Below are positions 8,432-16,836 of a stretch of 64,000 nucleotides of DNA, one piece after another. The stretch is from positions 1 to 64,000 of the forward strand of contig CAOJSG010000005.1 of the NCBI GenBank assembly GCA_948442615.1. Reading direction: 5' to 3'. The notes under the pieces were generated by a model. That model searched no databases. It saw nothing but the letters and a program-made list of their open reading frames with translations, and was not told the DNA's origin. The stretch comes from an uncultured Alistipes sp. (GTDB lineage: Bacteria > Bacteroidota > Bacteroidia > Bacteroidales > Rikenellaceae). The position numbers and the translations under genes were made by a program. The first letter of the stretch is position 1, and each line of letters begins with the position of its first letter.

Positions 8432-9124
8432 ATGTTGAAGAAAACGGTATTGACGTTTGCGTTCTTAACTTTATTTACGACTTTTTACGGCTTTACGGCC
8501 CGTTTCGACGACCCCGCGAAGGATGCGTCGTCGAACGAATCGACCGGAACGGACCTGCTGCTCGCCGGGCGCGAGCGGTACGTGATTTCGGTCTACGACG
8601 ATCTGATCCGCCGCATCAGCGAGCAGGAGGGGCACGACTGGCGCCTGATGAGCGCCATCGCCTATCACGAATCCCGCTTCACGCCCGACATCGTGTCGCG
8701 GCGCGGCGCCCGGGGGCTGATGCAGATCATGCCATCGGTGGCGCGCCAGTTCGACGTGCCGGCCGACCGGGTGGCGGATCCCGAAACCAACGTGTGGCTC
8801 GCGACGCAGGTGCTGAGCCGGATCGCGGGTTCGCTGCGCCTGCCGCGGAGCATCTCCGAGGAGGATCGGATGAGTCTGATCCTGGCCAGCTACAACGGCG
8901 GCATCGGCCATGTGAACGATGCGCGGCGCCTGGCCCGCTATTTCGGGGAGGACCCCAATTCGTGGCGCGTCGTGTCGCACTACCTGCAGCTGAAATCCGA
9001 CCCCGAATATTATGAGAACGAGGTGGTCGAGTGCGGACGATTCACGGGCAGCCGTCAGACGATGGCCTATGTGGAAGACGTGATGAATCGTTACGACAAA
9101 TATTGCCGCATGACGGTCGAATAG
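8432..9124 (+). CDS. lytic transglycosylase with SLT (GH23) domain
   Basis: A 230-residue exported murein hydrolase. After a signal sequence (MLKKTVLTFAFLTLFTTFYGFTA) comes a goose-lysozyme-like transglycosylase domain. The catalytic glutamate is E80 in IAYHESRF, followed by GLMQIMP (95-101) and the ASYNGGIGHVNDA motif that lines the glycan cleft. It cleaves the MurNAc-GlcNAc bond of peptidoglycan with formation of anhydro-MurNAc. The arrangement resembles the catalytic half of MltF, but the amino-acid-binding periplasmic domain of MltF is missing. It follows the porin gene by 44 bases on the same strand and may be co-transcribed with it. Confidence 0.92.
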   Translation: MLKKTVLTFAFLTLFTTFYGFTARFDDPAKDASSNESTGTDLLLAGRERYVISVYDDLIRRISEQEGHDWRLMSAIAYHESRFTPDIVSRRGARGLMQIMPSVARQFDVPADRVADPETNVWLATQVLSRIAGSLRLPRSISEEDRMSLILASYNGGIGHVNDARRLARYFGEDPNSWRVVSHYLQLKSDPEYYENEVVECGRFTGSRQTMAYVEDVMNRYDKYCRMTVE

Positions 9125-9568
9125 ACCGTTCGTGCGCAGCGACGGCGGGGCGCTCCGGAGAGGCGCGCCCCCGTTTCGTTAGGGGGGGGTTTGGGTGGGG
9201 GGGGGTTGCGTTGGGCGGGGGGTGGGGGGGGCGGGGGCGGCGTTCGGCGGGGGCTGCGCGCGGGATCGGCCGGCCGGGAATTCCCGGCCGGGGCGGAGTT
9301 CGCCTTCGGGAAGTGGGCGTGCGGGCTTTCTGCCCGGAGGTTCGCGCGCGGCGACGGTCGGATTTCTCGTCCGGATTTTGTATGCGGGTGCTGTCGGACT
9401 TTTCGTCCGGATTTCGCGCGCGGGATCGGCCGGCCGGTGCCGCGGACGGAATCTGGCCTGCGGATGCGCCCGCATGCGGCGGCTGTGCGAACGGAACTAT
9501 ACGAACGAAATATCCCCGTATGCGCCGCATACGGGGATATTCGGTATTCGGGACCGTGTTTCGGTCGA
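9125..9568. other. 444-base gap with G-runs, palindrome and direct repeats
   Basis: No gene is seen. The plus strand has a G-rich block at 9182-9240 with runs of eight and nine G. A 22-base perfect palindrome lies at 9270-9291. A 22-base direct repeat (GCGCGCGGGATCGG...) occurs at 9256-9277 and 9416-9437, and TCGTCCGGATTT is repeated at 9367 and 9403. The right end holds a long hairpin at 9509-9541. Confidence 0.6.
9509..9541 (-). terminator. long hairpin terminating the surface-protein operon
   Basis: TATCCCCGTATGC (9511-9523) pairs with GCATACGGGGATA (9527-9539) around GCC, and two further A-T pairs extend it to a 15-base stem. It sits about 30 bases beyond the stop of the PCMD lipoprotein gene. 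On the minus strand it is followed by TTCG-type T-rich sequence, not a clean T-run. Confidence 0.65.
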
Positions 9569-11218
9569 TCAGTCGTAGACCAGCTCGAAGTCGTCCACGC
9601 ACAGCACGCTCTTGTCGTAGCCCGTGAAGTAGTCGCCCCAGCGCGAGGCCGAGCAGACGATGATCAGGTGCGTGGGCACCAGATCCGTCGCGCCGTTCTT
9701 GTACTCCAGCGGAATGGTGAATTCGGTCCACTGGTCGATGTCGTCGATCATCACCTTCTCGCCGTAGGCGATCACGTCCTTGCTCCGGGGGTCGAAGAAG
9801 GTCGACAGGTCTTTGGTGTAGATGGCCACCGGGGTCGTCTCCGTGCCGAAATTCCACGTCTTGCCGTTGTTGTCGACCACCGTCGTGCCGTATTCGTCCG
9901 GTTTCCAGGTGCCCAGCGCGATGTAGATCATGCCGTTTTCGTCGATCCTGCCCGCCTTCAGCTCCGCTTCGTCCAGCCCCGCGGGGATGCCGCCGACCCG
10001 GTTGATCTTGCCGCCCTTGAATTTCACCCAGCCTTTCAGAGCCGTGGGACGGTGCGTGAACGGCCGGCCGAAGCCCACCACGCCGTTGGTGTTGAACGTG
10101 TGGAGGTACTCGCCCGCGAAGAGGTTGCCCGCCGCGAACTTGATGAAGACCCAGCGCGACTCCAGCCGGGCCGATTTCGAGCCCGACGAGCCGGGGCGCG
10201 GATCGTCGGCCGGTGTGGTGATGTTGTCCTTTTCGCGGATGGTCGTGGCGCCCTGGTTGCCCGAGTCCCAGAACGGGTCGCTGCCCGTGAAGAAGGGGAT
10301 GTAGTATTTGCGGTCGCCGTCGGGTGCCGACCACTCCTCGAAGCCGCCGTTGGGCAGCGTCCACACGGGATCGGTCGTGAGCGTGCGCACCTCCGATTCC
10401 CACTGGTCGCAGTAGGCCGCGACTTCGTATGCGGTGGCGGGTTCGGCTGCGAGACGGGCCTTGAAGGTGCTGCCGTCGACCTCCACGCCGGGGACCTCCG
10501 ACCACTGTTCCGTGCCCTGCAGGCGGTAGCGGAAGCCCATCCGGCCGCCCGCGATGCCGGCGCCGTAGAGCCAGATGACCTTGGTCCACGCATCGGCCTG
10601 GGTCAGCTCCACGTTGCTCTCGCTGCGCTCGACGTAGAGCAGCCAGCGTTCGGTGCGTCCGTGGCAGGTCACGTCGACGAAACGCACCGTTTCGAAGCTG
10701 CTGCCCGAGAGTTCGGCCGCCGAGGGCGAGTAGGAGGTGATGTCGGCGGGTCCGAGCTTGAGCGATTCGACGTCGACCGCATGCAGGTCGGTGCCGCCGG
10801 TCACGCGGGCGCGGGCGATGCGCCGCACGTCGTCGATCTCCGCCGTGCCGATCTGGCCGCCGACCCGGAAGTGGCGTTCGATGGACTGCTCGGCGCGGAC
10901 GGTCCATTCGTAGTCCTGGTAGAGCGACAGCGTGACGTAGAGCGGGGTCCGCAGGTCGAAGGTGCCGGTCAGCGCCTCGGCGCCCGTGGCCTTGTCGGTG
11001 ATGCGGGCCGACGTGATCGTCACCCGTTCGATGTCGGTCCGTTCGTCGAGCGTCAGCGTCACGGTCCGTCGGACGGGATCGATCTGCCCGACGGCGAATC
11101 CCGTCCCCTCAAGGCCGAGGATCTCGACCGGCACGACCGGGTAGGGGATGTCGTTCTCGATGCATGAGCCGCACCACAGCGTCAGCGCCGCGCACAGTAT
11201 GTTCAGGTATCTCCTCAT
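9569..11218 (-). CDS. PCMD-domain lipoprotein
   Basis: A 549-residue lipoprotein: signal sequence MRRYLNILCAALTLWCGSC with lipidated C19. The C-terminal half, from about residue 285 (LPNGGFEEWS), is a PCMD domain (putative carbohydrate-metabolism domain, PF13201 from memory), recognised by the NGGFEEW opening, the KSARLESR and AAGNLFAGEY segments, and the closing GDYFTGYDKSVLCVDDFEL. The N-terminal half is a set of Ig-like beta domains of no recognised type. Such domains are predicted sugar-binding or sugar-acting beta-sandwiches but have no established activity. It is the last gene of a seven-gene minus-strand operon and follows the second barrel gene by 4 bases. The residues after the cysteine (IENDIP) are moderately acidic, compatible with surface display but not the strict export signal. 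Confidence 0.8.
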   Translation of the reverse strand: MRRYLNILCAALTLWCGSCIENDIPYPVVPVEILGLEGTGFAVGQIDPVRRTVTLTLDERTDIERVTITSARITDKATGAEALTGTFDLRTPLYVTLSLYQDYEWTVRAEQSIERHFRVGGQIGTAEIDDVRRIARARVTGGTDLHAVDVESLKLGPADITSYSPSAAELSGSSFETVRFVDVTCHGRTERWLLYVERSESNVELTQADAWTKVIWLYGAGIAGGRMGFRYRLQGTEQWSEVPGVEVDGSTFKARLAAEPATAYEVAAYCDQWESEVRTLTTDPVWTLPNGGFEEWSAPDGDRKYYIPFFTGSDPFWDSGNQGATTIREKDNITTPADDPRPGSSGSKSARLESRWVFIKFAAGNLFAGEYLHTFNTNGVVGFGRPFTHRPTALKGWVKFKGGKINRVGGIPAGLDEAELKAGRIDENGMIYIALGTWKPDEYGTTVVDNNGKTWNFGTETTPVAIYTKDLSTFFDPRSKDVIAYGEKVMIDDIDQWTEFTIPLEYKNGATDLVPTHLIIVCSASRWGDYFTGYDKSVLCVDDFELVYD

Positions 11219-11222
11219 GGCG

Positions 11223-12083
11223 TCACTTCTTTTTCTTGTCCCACAGATGGATGTTCATGCCGATGTTGATGGCGGCGATGTTGAGCTTGAATTTCATGTT
11301 CGAGGCCTTGCGCGAGCCGATCTTGTTGCCGGCCTCGTCCTTCTGCGTCACCGAGGTGTACTGCACGCCGCCCAGCCCGAACGACACCGTGGCGCAGACG
11401 TTCGGGAAGATGTAGACCGCCGCGCCGGGGTTGAACATCAGCTGCACGCGGGTGTTGTCGCTGTAGGTGCGGCGGATGGCGCCGTCCGTCTCGTAGGCGA
11501 AGTCGGAGGTTCCGGTCGAGAACGAGAGCTCGAACTCGGCGAAAAGGCCGAAGCGGCCCTTGGGGTCCAGCCCCGCGTAGGAGCGGTGGAAAAGCCCGAA
11601 CGAGTAGTTGTCGCTCGACATGTCGAGGTAGGGAATGTCCATCGAGATGTCGTTCGACTCGCCCAGGTCGAAGCGTACGTCGTTGAGCGAGCCCCCCACG
11701 TGCCGGTAGCCGAAGCGGATGCCGATGCAGTTGTTGTCGCGGTAGAAGTAGCCCAGGAAGGGTTTGACGGTCGCCACGGTGCCGCTGGCGTTGATGTTGT
11801 CCAGGATGATCATGTAGTCCGTGTCGTCGCTCGACAGCGTGCCGTAGGAGGCGGTGAGCCCCATGACCACCTCGCCCTTGTAGGCGAACTTGATCTTGTC
11901 GATTTCGCGGTCGATGCGCCGGCGCGTGGGCAGGAACCGGTGGCTCTCCCCTTCGGGCCGGCCGGTGGCCAGGGCGACCGGATTCTGCGGTTGTCTTTCC
12001 TCGTCGTCGGGCCGTTCGTCGGCCCGCGCGACGAGCGCGGGCCCGGCGAGCAGCAACAGGGATATGAGTAGGTATCGTTTCAT
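11223..12083 (-). CDS. outer-membrane beta-barrel protein, paralogue B
   Basis: A 286-residue exported protein (signal peptide MKRYLLISLLLLAGPALVARA) made of alternating amphipathic strands typical of an 8-10-stranded outer-membrane barrel, ending with NIGMNIHLWDKKKK; the lysine tail is unusual for a barrel C terminus. It is paralogous to the neighbouring barrel at 12097: both share the order of strands YxxxLSSDD/IDKID, a TVKPFLGYFY/KVSPLIAYAF strand, an SDNYS/FYSIR block, FAYET/FAYES, and an ending with an SNMKFKLNI or SMMNFKVNI strand. It is probably the outer-membrane partner of the adjacent lipoproteins. Function is not recognised. Confidence 0.8.
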   Translation of the reverse strand: MKRYLLISLLLLAGPALVARADERPDDEERQPQNPVALATGRPEGESHRFLPTRRRIDREIDKIKFAYKGEVVMGLTASYGTLSSDDTDYMIILDNINASGTVATVKPFLGYFYRDNNCIGIRFGYRHVGGSLNDVRFDLGESNDISMDIPYLDMSSDNYSFGLFHRSYAGLDPKGRFGLFAEFELSFSTGTSDFAYETDGAIRRTYSDNTRVQLMFNPGAAVYIFPNVCATVSFGLGGVQYTSVTQKDEAGNKIGSRKASNMKFKLNIAAINIGMNIHLWDKKKK

Positions 12084-12096
12084 CGTATCGCCGTTT

Positions 12097-12909
12097 TTAG
12101 AGGTAGAAGTACATGCCCAGTCCGATCGAGAAGATGTTGACCTTGAAGTTCATCATGCTCGTCGAACGCTTGCCTACGCGGACCTGGTTGTGGACCTGCT
12201 CGGTGCTGGTGTAGGTGATGCCCATCACGCCCACGTTGACCTCCACGGCCATGTTGTTGGTCGCGAAGGCGATGATGCCCGGCGAGACGCCCAGCGAGAG
12301 CGTGTATCCCGTTTCGTAGGTTCCCTTGACCGGCGATTCGTAGGCGAACTTCGCCTCGGTGCCGCCGCCGGCCAGCTGCAGCTCGTTGAAGAGCGCAAAG
12401 CGCTTGCTGCGGCCCAGGGGGATGTACTGGCGCCATACGGCCGCCACGGTGTAGGTGTGGCGGATCGAGTAGAAGTCGCGCGCGGTGATGTCGATGCCCG
12501 AATCCTCGTCGCCCAGGCTCAGCTTGGCGTTGTCCAGCTTGAGCAGCGACCGCGAGTAGATGAAACGTCCGCCGAGCGCCATGTTGTTGTGGAACGCGTA
12601 GGCGATCAGGGGGCTGACCTTGAAGGTGTAGCCCTTCGAATCGATCTTGTCGATCACCAGGAACTGATAGGTCTCGTTGGTGTGGGTCGAGTAGGAGGCC
12701 GTACCGCCGAAGATCCACTGTCCTTTGGGAACGAAAAGGTTGTTCACGTCCGTGAGGCCGCGCTGGCGGCGTTTCTCGTTGATCGTCAGGGGGCGTTCGT
12801 TGTGCCGCCCGGTCGAATCCGCCTGCGGCTCCTGGGCGCGGAGCGGAACCGCGGAGAGGAGCGTGCAGAGCGTGACGAGCGGAAACAGCAGTTTGTTCAG
12901 AAGGCGCAT
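12097..12909 (-). CDS. outer-membrane beta-barrel protein, paralogue A
   Basis: A 270-residue exported protein with a signal peptide (MRLLNKLLFPLVTLCTLLSAVPLRAQ). After a polar linker with ERPLTINEKRRQRGLTDVN the chain consists of about ten amphipathic strands and ends in a typical outer-membrane C terminus, GLGMYFYL. It is paralogous to the next gene (11223) and probably arose with it by tandem duplication. The start at 12909 is 17 bases after the stop of the upstream PCMD/DUF4493 gene and begins at the signal peptide; a much longer frame in this phase continues far upstream but only because that frame happens to lack stops across the neighbouring genes. No enzymatic motif is visible. Confidence 0.82.
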   Translation of the reverse strand: MRLLNKLLFPLVTLCTLLSAVPLRAQEPQADSTGRHNERPLTINEKRRQRGLTDVNNLFVPKGQWIFGGTASYSTHTNETYQFLVIDKIDSKGYTFKVSPLIAYAFHNNMALGGRFIYSRSLLKLDNAKLSLGDEDSGIDITARDFYSIRHTYTVAAVWRQYIPLGRSKRFALFNELQLAGGGTEAKFAYESPVKGTYETGYTLSLGVSPGIIAFATNNMAVEVNVGVMGITYTSTEQVHNQVRVGKRSTSMMNFKVNIFSIGLGMYFYL

Positions 12910-12926
12910 GCTTGTGCGTTTGTCGG

Positions 12927-15074
12927 TTAATATACCCATTCGAAGTCTTCGACGAAGAGCAGGTTGTTCTCGCTGCCGGTCACGTAGTCGCCGTAGGTGC
13001 TCGTGACGCAGGAGATCGAAAGGGTGAAGTTGTCGGGATTCGGCGCGGCCTGCGTGTCGTACCAATAGATGGGGATCACCTCTTCCACCCAGTCCGCCGT
13101 CGACTCGGTGATGTAGCGGTTGCCGTAGCCCAGGATCGGCCCTTCCGCGAGCCGGTCGGTCTTGTTCGGGTTCCAGAAGGTGCTCTCGTCGTAGGTCTTG
13201 CCCGATTTCACGGCGTGGCGGGCCGTCCAGTCGGTGATGCAGACGAAGATGCGCGCCGGGTCGATGTCGTCGGTCGTCAGGGGCCCTTTGCCCGAATTGT
13301 TGTTGGTGACCTTGGTCACGGTGGCCTTGTAACGAACCTTCAGTCCGGTCGGACGCGCCGCGAAGCGGTACTTGACGCCGAACGAGGCGAAACCGAACAT
13401 GTCCAGGAAGCCCGTGCCGCACGCGAACGTTCCCGTGAAGAGGTTGCCGGCGGCGAAGACGCCCGCCATCACGGTCGGTTTGAGCTGGGCGCAGGCCGTG
13501 CCGTGCAGCCCCGCCTCGGTCGTGTTGCCGGTGCAGAGGGCGTTGGTGGTCTTGTTGTTGCCGCCCACCCAGAAGGAGTTGCCTTCGGCGTTGGGGTAGG
13601 GTACCGTACCGCCGGTGATCGAACTGCCCACGACGTTGTAGGTCGACCAGTCGTCCATGCCGGCGTTTTCGATCGTGTCGGCTTCGGGCGTGGCGATCGT
13701 GCCCGAGCCGATCGGGGTGTCGCCGACCTTCACTTCGTATTCGTAGGTGCGCGTGGCGAAGAGTCCCGTTCCCGAGGCCGGCGTGTAGACGGTCAGGCCG
13801 TCGTCGTTCTGCGACTGCCGCCACTCGGGCGCCGCCACGAGCGTGCAGCGGTCGTTCTCGCCGGCCGCGGCAGCCGTCTGCTGCCATGCGCCGTCGGCCG
13901 TGCGGTAGGCGAGGCTGGCCGTGAGGCCGTCGAAGACGATCGCTTCGACCGTCAGCGAGCATCCCCACGGGTCGTAGGCGGTCGAGACGACGCCCTGCTT
14001 GCGGAAGAGGGCTTCGCTGCGGAGCGATCCGCCGTCGGCATCCGTCACGCGGAATTGGAGCGGCGTGTCGCCGGCCGGAAGCGCGGCGAAGAAGTCGTCC
14101 GAGAAGGTGACCGTCAGGTTGTAATCGTCGGTGCGGACCGAGGCGATGCCTGCGGCCGTGGGGTTCAGCAGGTCGTAGACCGTGCCGGCCGCCTCGACGC
14201 TGACGCTTTGCAGCGTGCCCATCGTCGTGATGACGAACGTCTTGCCGCCCGAGACATAGCGCTGCACCTCGGTCATGTCGAAGTCCTCGCCCTTGATCGT
14301 GGGATCGGGGCTGAAGATGATCGTGTCGTCGATCTCGGTCGGATCCTGGATTGTCAGCGAGAAGTCGACGTAACCCGGTTTGTCGGGCGAATAGCGCAGC
14401 CGGAGCGTGTATCGGTTGCCGGCCTTCACCTGTTCCAGTACGCCCGTGGTCTCGACGGCGCCCTTGGACGCATGCGTCCCGGCGAAGCGCCAGCCGAGGT
14501 TCGCGACCCCTTCGGGCAGCAGAAAGTAGCCCGTGCCGTCGGCCGTGTAGGTCAGGGCGGGGACCGTGCCGTTCGCGACGCCCTCCGCGTCGAACGCATC
14601 GCGGGCGCACACCGTCACGGCGAAGTCGCTGCCGAAGTTCTCGGCGATCGAGGCGTCGAACAGCACCTCGGCTGCGACGTTGATCGTCTTGCACGGCACC
14701 TCGACCTGCGTGGTCCGGTTCGCCGCGATGGCGAATTGCTGCTCGCCCCGGTAGCTCTTGCGGGTGAACGAGGCTTCGCTGCCGTCGCCCAGCTCCACGG
14801 CGATGCGGTAGTCGCCCTGCAGCAGCTGCAGTTCGGCGGGCATCTCGTCCTGCGGCGCGTATTTGCGGATCAGCCCCTTGTCGCTGTAGATGCGGACCGT
14901 GCGGTAGTCGAACGGGTCGTATGCGTCGGTTTCGGCGCGGGTTGCGGTGATGTGCATCCGCAGGGTTCCCGTCGAGGCGTCGCCTGCCGGGATGGTTTCG
15001 TCTTTCGAGCAGGCGCCGAGCAGCAGGATGCCGCCCAGGAGTGCCGCGAAACCGTATTTTGTCGCTTGTTTCAT
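12927..15074 (-). CDS. DUF4493 plus PCMD lipoprotein
   Basis: A 715-residue lipoprotein: MKQATKYGFAALLGGILLLGAC, lipidated C22, followed by SKDE. That is an exact C-X-K-(D/E)2 surface lipoprotein export signal as defined in Bacteroidetes, so the protein is predicted to face outwards. Residues 30-260 form a DUF4493-type beta domain (GTLRMHITATRAETDAYD...); residues 260-480 are Ig-like modules; the C-terminal 240 residues are a PCMD domain opening with ENAGMDDWSTYN and closing with STYGDYVTGSENNLLFVEDFEW. It lies directly before the two barrel genes and just after another DUF4493 gene. An ATG 12 bases further upstream (15086) is possible, but the chosen one begins at the signal peptide. Probable surface adhesin or glycan-binding component; this is inference. 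Confidence 0.82.
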   Translation of the reverse strand: MKQATKYGFAALLGGILLLGACSKDETIPAGDASTGTLRMHITATRAETDAYDPFDYRTVRIYSDKGLIRKYAPQDEMPAELQLLQGDYRIAVELGDGSEASFTRKSYRGEQQFAIAANRTTQVEVPCKTINVAAEVLFDASIAENFGSDFAVTVCARDAFDAEGVANGTVPALTYTADGTGYFLLPEGVANLGWRFAGTHASKGAVETTGVLEQVKAGNRYTLRLRYSPDKPGYVDFSLTIQDPTEIDDTIIFSPDPTIKGEDFDMTEVQRYVSGGKTFVITTMGTLQSVSVEAAGTVYDLLNPTAAGIASVRTDDYNLTVTFSDDFFAALPAGDTPLQFRVTDADGGSLRSEALFRKQGVVSTAYDPWGCSLTVEAIVFDGLTASLAYRTADGAWQQTAAAAGENDRCTLVAAPEWRQSQNDDGLTVYTPASGTGLFATRTYEYEVKVGDTPIGSGTIATPEADTIENAGMDDWSTYNVVGSSITGGTVPYPNAEGNSFWVGGNNKTTNALCTGNTTEAGLHGTACAQLKPTVMAGVFAAGNLFTGTFACGTGFLDMFGFASFGVKYRFAARPTGLKVRYKATVTKVTNNNSGKGPLTTDDIDPARIFVCITDWTARHAVKSGKTYDESTFWNPNKTDRLAEGPILGYGNRYITESTADWVEEVIPIYWYDTQAAPNPDNFTLSISCVTSTYGDYVTGSENNLLFVEDFEWVY

Positions 15075-15089
15075 GTCCGGTCGCATTTA

Positions 15090-16808
15090 TTATTCGTTTA
15101 CCAGGTGGAGTGTCTTCGTCGTATGGCCGCCGGCGGAGTCCGTCACCGAGAGGATGAACTTGTGTTCGCCGGCGTCGAGCGCCATCATCACCTCGACGAA
15201 CTGGCTGATGTCGAAGGTCAGCGGGTTCTGCTCGTTCACCTTGTCGCCGGTCGGGAAGCCCAGTTCGCCGAGCGTCGCGGCGGTCTCGCCCGTCACCGTG
15301 CAGAGGTCGAACTGCTCGGGCAGCCCGATGATGGGCAGCAGGTCGCGGAGAATCTCCGATTCGATCGTCACCTCGAAGGCCGTGATGGGGCTGGTGGTGG
15401 CGATGTCGATCCTGATGGTCATGTCTTCGGTCAGCGTCGCGGGGCTGTCGAAGTCGTAGCCGCGGTCGTTGACCCAGACGATCTCCGGATCCTTGCCGGC
15501 GGTCTGCTTGTCGACGAGGACGGTCAGCACGGCCTGCACCGGTGCGGCTGCGGCGTCGTCCGTTATCGAAAGCGTCAGCGTATGCGTGCCTTCGAAGGCG
15601 TAGAGCTGCGGCATCAGGCCGGTGAGTGTCAGCGCCAGCGTCTTGCGTCCCGCTACGGCGTCGCCCAGCGGAAGCCCCATGCCGCCCAGCAGCTGGCCGA
15701 GGGCCGATTCGGGCGTCGTCGCGCAGAGATCGACGGTGCCGTCGATTCCCATGCTGCTCAGCCGGGCGAGTAGATCCGCGTTGTCCGAGCCGATCGCGAT
15801 GCCGAGCGCCGCGATGCCGCGCGAGGCCTTCAGGTCGAAGACAACGGGGGTCGTGCAGTTGCCTTCGCCGTCGAACATCGAGGCGTCGAGCCGCAGCGGT
15901 GCCGCGAGGTCGTGGCCCGGCCATTCGATCGTCGGGGCTTCGGTCTCGTCGATGACCGGCTCCCACAGGTCGCCCGTGCCGTCCACCACGATCTCCTCGT
16001 CCTGGATGAACGAATCCACGACGATGCCGATCTCGAGATTGCCCTTGTCCGCATTCTCGATGATGAAGGTGATCTTGCGCCACTGTCCTGCGCGCACGCC
16101 GGAGATGGTTTTGGTGAGCGATACGGATTTGCCCGTGTCGGCGAAGGTGCCCGCGATGTCGAGCCGGAGCGTGTTGGTCTCCTCCTCGGCGCGGAAATAG
16201 GCGGCTCTCGCGTCGCCCTTGGCGAAGCGGAGCGTATTGGCGCCCAGCGTCACCTCGGCCGCCGTGTCGTCGCTCAGCAGGTCGGCCAGGTCGGCGGCAT
16301 AGCCCACCGTCACCTTGATGTTGGCCAGCGTGCAGACCAGGTCGGGCATCCGCGTGGTCTCGCCCTTGCGGATCGTGAAGTCCTTTTCGGTGGCGTAGAC
16401 CGGGCATTCCCAGTCGGCCGCCGCGATCGTCTCGGCCGAGTAGGCCTTGAGCGTGTAGTTGCCGGCGGCCATCTCGATCGGTTCGGTCTGCGCCTTCCAC
16501 TCGCCGTAGCTCTTCTTCGCCACGGTGGCGCCCGCCTCGTCGACGATTTCCACGGCGATCTGGTCGACCGTCGGGTTCGAACGGGTGCGCGGGGCCTTGG
16601 CCGCGGCATCGTCGCGGGCGTCGTCCCAGCCGGTTTCGGTCTGCGCGTCGTACACCACGCGCAGCTCCATGTCGCCTACGGACAGGAATCCCGTGCCGTC
16701 CGGCGTCTCGCCGCCCGGGTCTTTCCCGTAATAGGGGTCTTCGTTGACGCATCCCGCCAGCAGCAGCGCCGCCGCGAATGTCGAAATAAGGGTTTTCGGA
16801 GTTTTCAT
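15090..16808 (-). CDS. DUF4493-type lipoprotein with internal duplicated beta module
   Basis: A 572-residue lipoprotein with lipobox LLLAGC (C20), followed by VNEDPYYG. The first 275 residues are DUF4493-like (GFLSVGDMELRVV, CPVYATEKDFTIRKGET, FIIENADKGNLEIGI). The remainder holds two copies of a module of about 125 residues: residues 291-420 and 440-562 share PTIEW/PEIVW openings, a DLCATTPESA/DLCTVTGETA block, GLPLGD/GFPTGD, and EGTHTLTLSITD/AGEHKFILSVTD endings. There is no PCMD domain. The pattern suggests a stalk or shaft component of a surface structure, but no function is known. It is in operon with neighbours: 28 bases after the small DUF4493 gene and 15 bases before the next. Confidence 0.8.
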   Translation of the reverse strand: MKTPKTLISTFAAALLLAGCVNEDPYYGKDPGGETPDGTGFLSVGDMELRVVYDAQTETGWDDARDDAAAKAPRTRSNPTVDQIAVEIVDEAGATVAKKSYGEWKAQTEPIEMAAGNYTLKAYSAETIAAADWECPVYATEKDFTIRKGETTRMPDLVCTLANIKVTVGYAADLADLLSDDTAAEVTLGANTLRFAKGDARAAYFRAEEETNTLRLDIAGTFADTGKSVSLTKTISGVRAGQWRKITFIIENADKGNLEIGIVVDSFIQDEEIVVDGTGDLWEPVIDETEAPTIEWPGHDLAAPLRLDASMFDGEGNCTTPVVFDLKASRGIAALGIAIGSDNADLLARLSSMGIDGTVDLCATTPESALGQLLGGMGLPLGDAVAGRKTLALTLTGLMPQLYAFEGTHTLTLSITDDAAAAPVQAVLTVLVDKQTAGKDPEIVWVNDRGYDFDSPATLTEDMTIRIDIATTSPITAFEVTIESEILRDLLPIIGLPEQFDLCTVTGETAATLGELGFPTGDKVNEQNPLTFDISQFVEVMMALDAGEHKFILSVTDSAGGHTTKTLHLVNE

Positions 16809-16836
16809 ATCGTTCGTTGTTTTTTTCGGATGGGGA

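Noticed and set aside
12912..15773. A 953-codon open frame on the plus strand
   Set aside because: Antisense to two lipoprotein genes; composition typical of a shadow frame and no signal or motif.
12097..16752. A 1551-codon open frame on the minus strand
   Set aside because: Only its last 270 codons (from 12909) encode a real barrel protein. The rest is an out-of-phase reading of the two DUF4493 genes, with biased Arg/Gly/Pro composition and no fold pattern.
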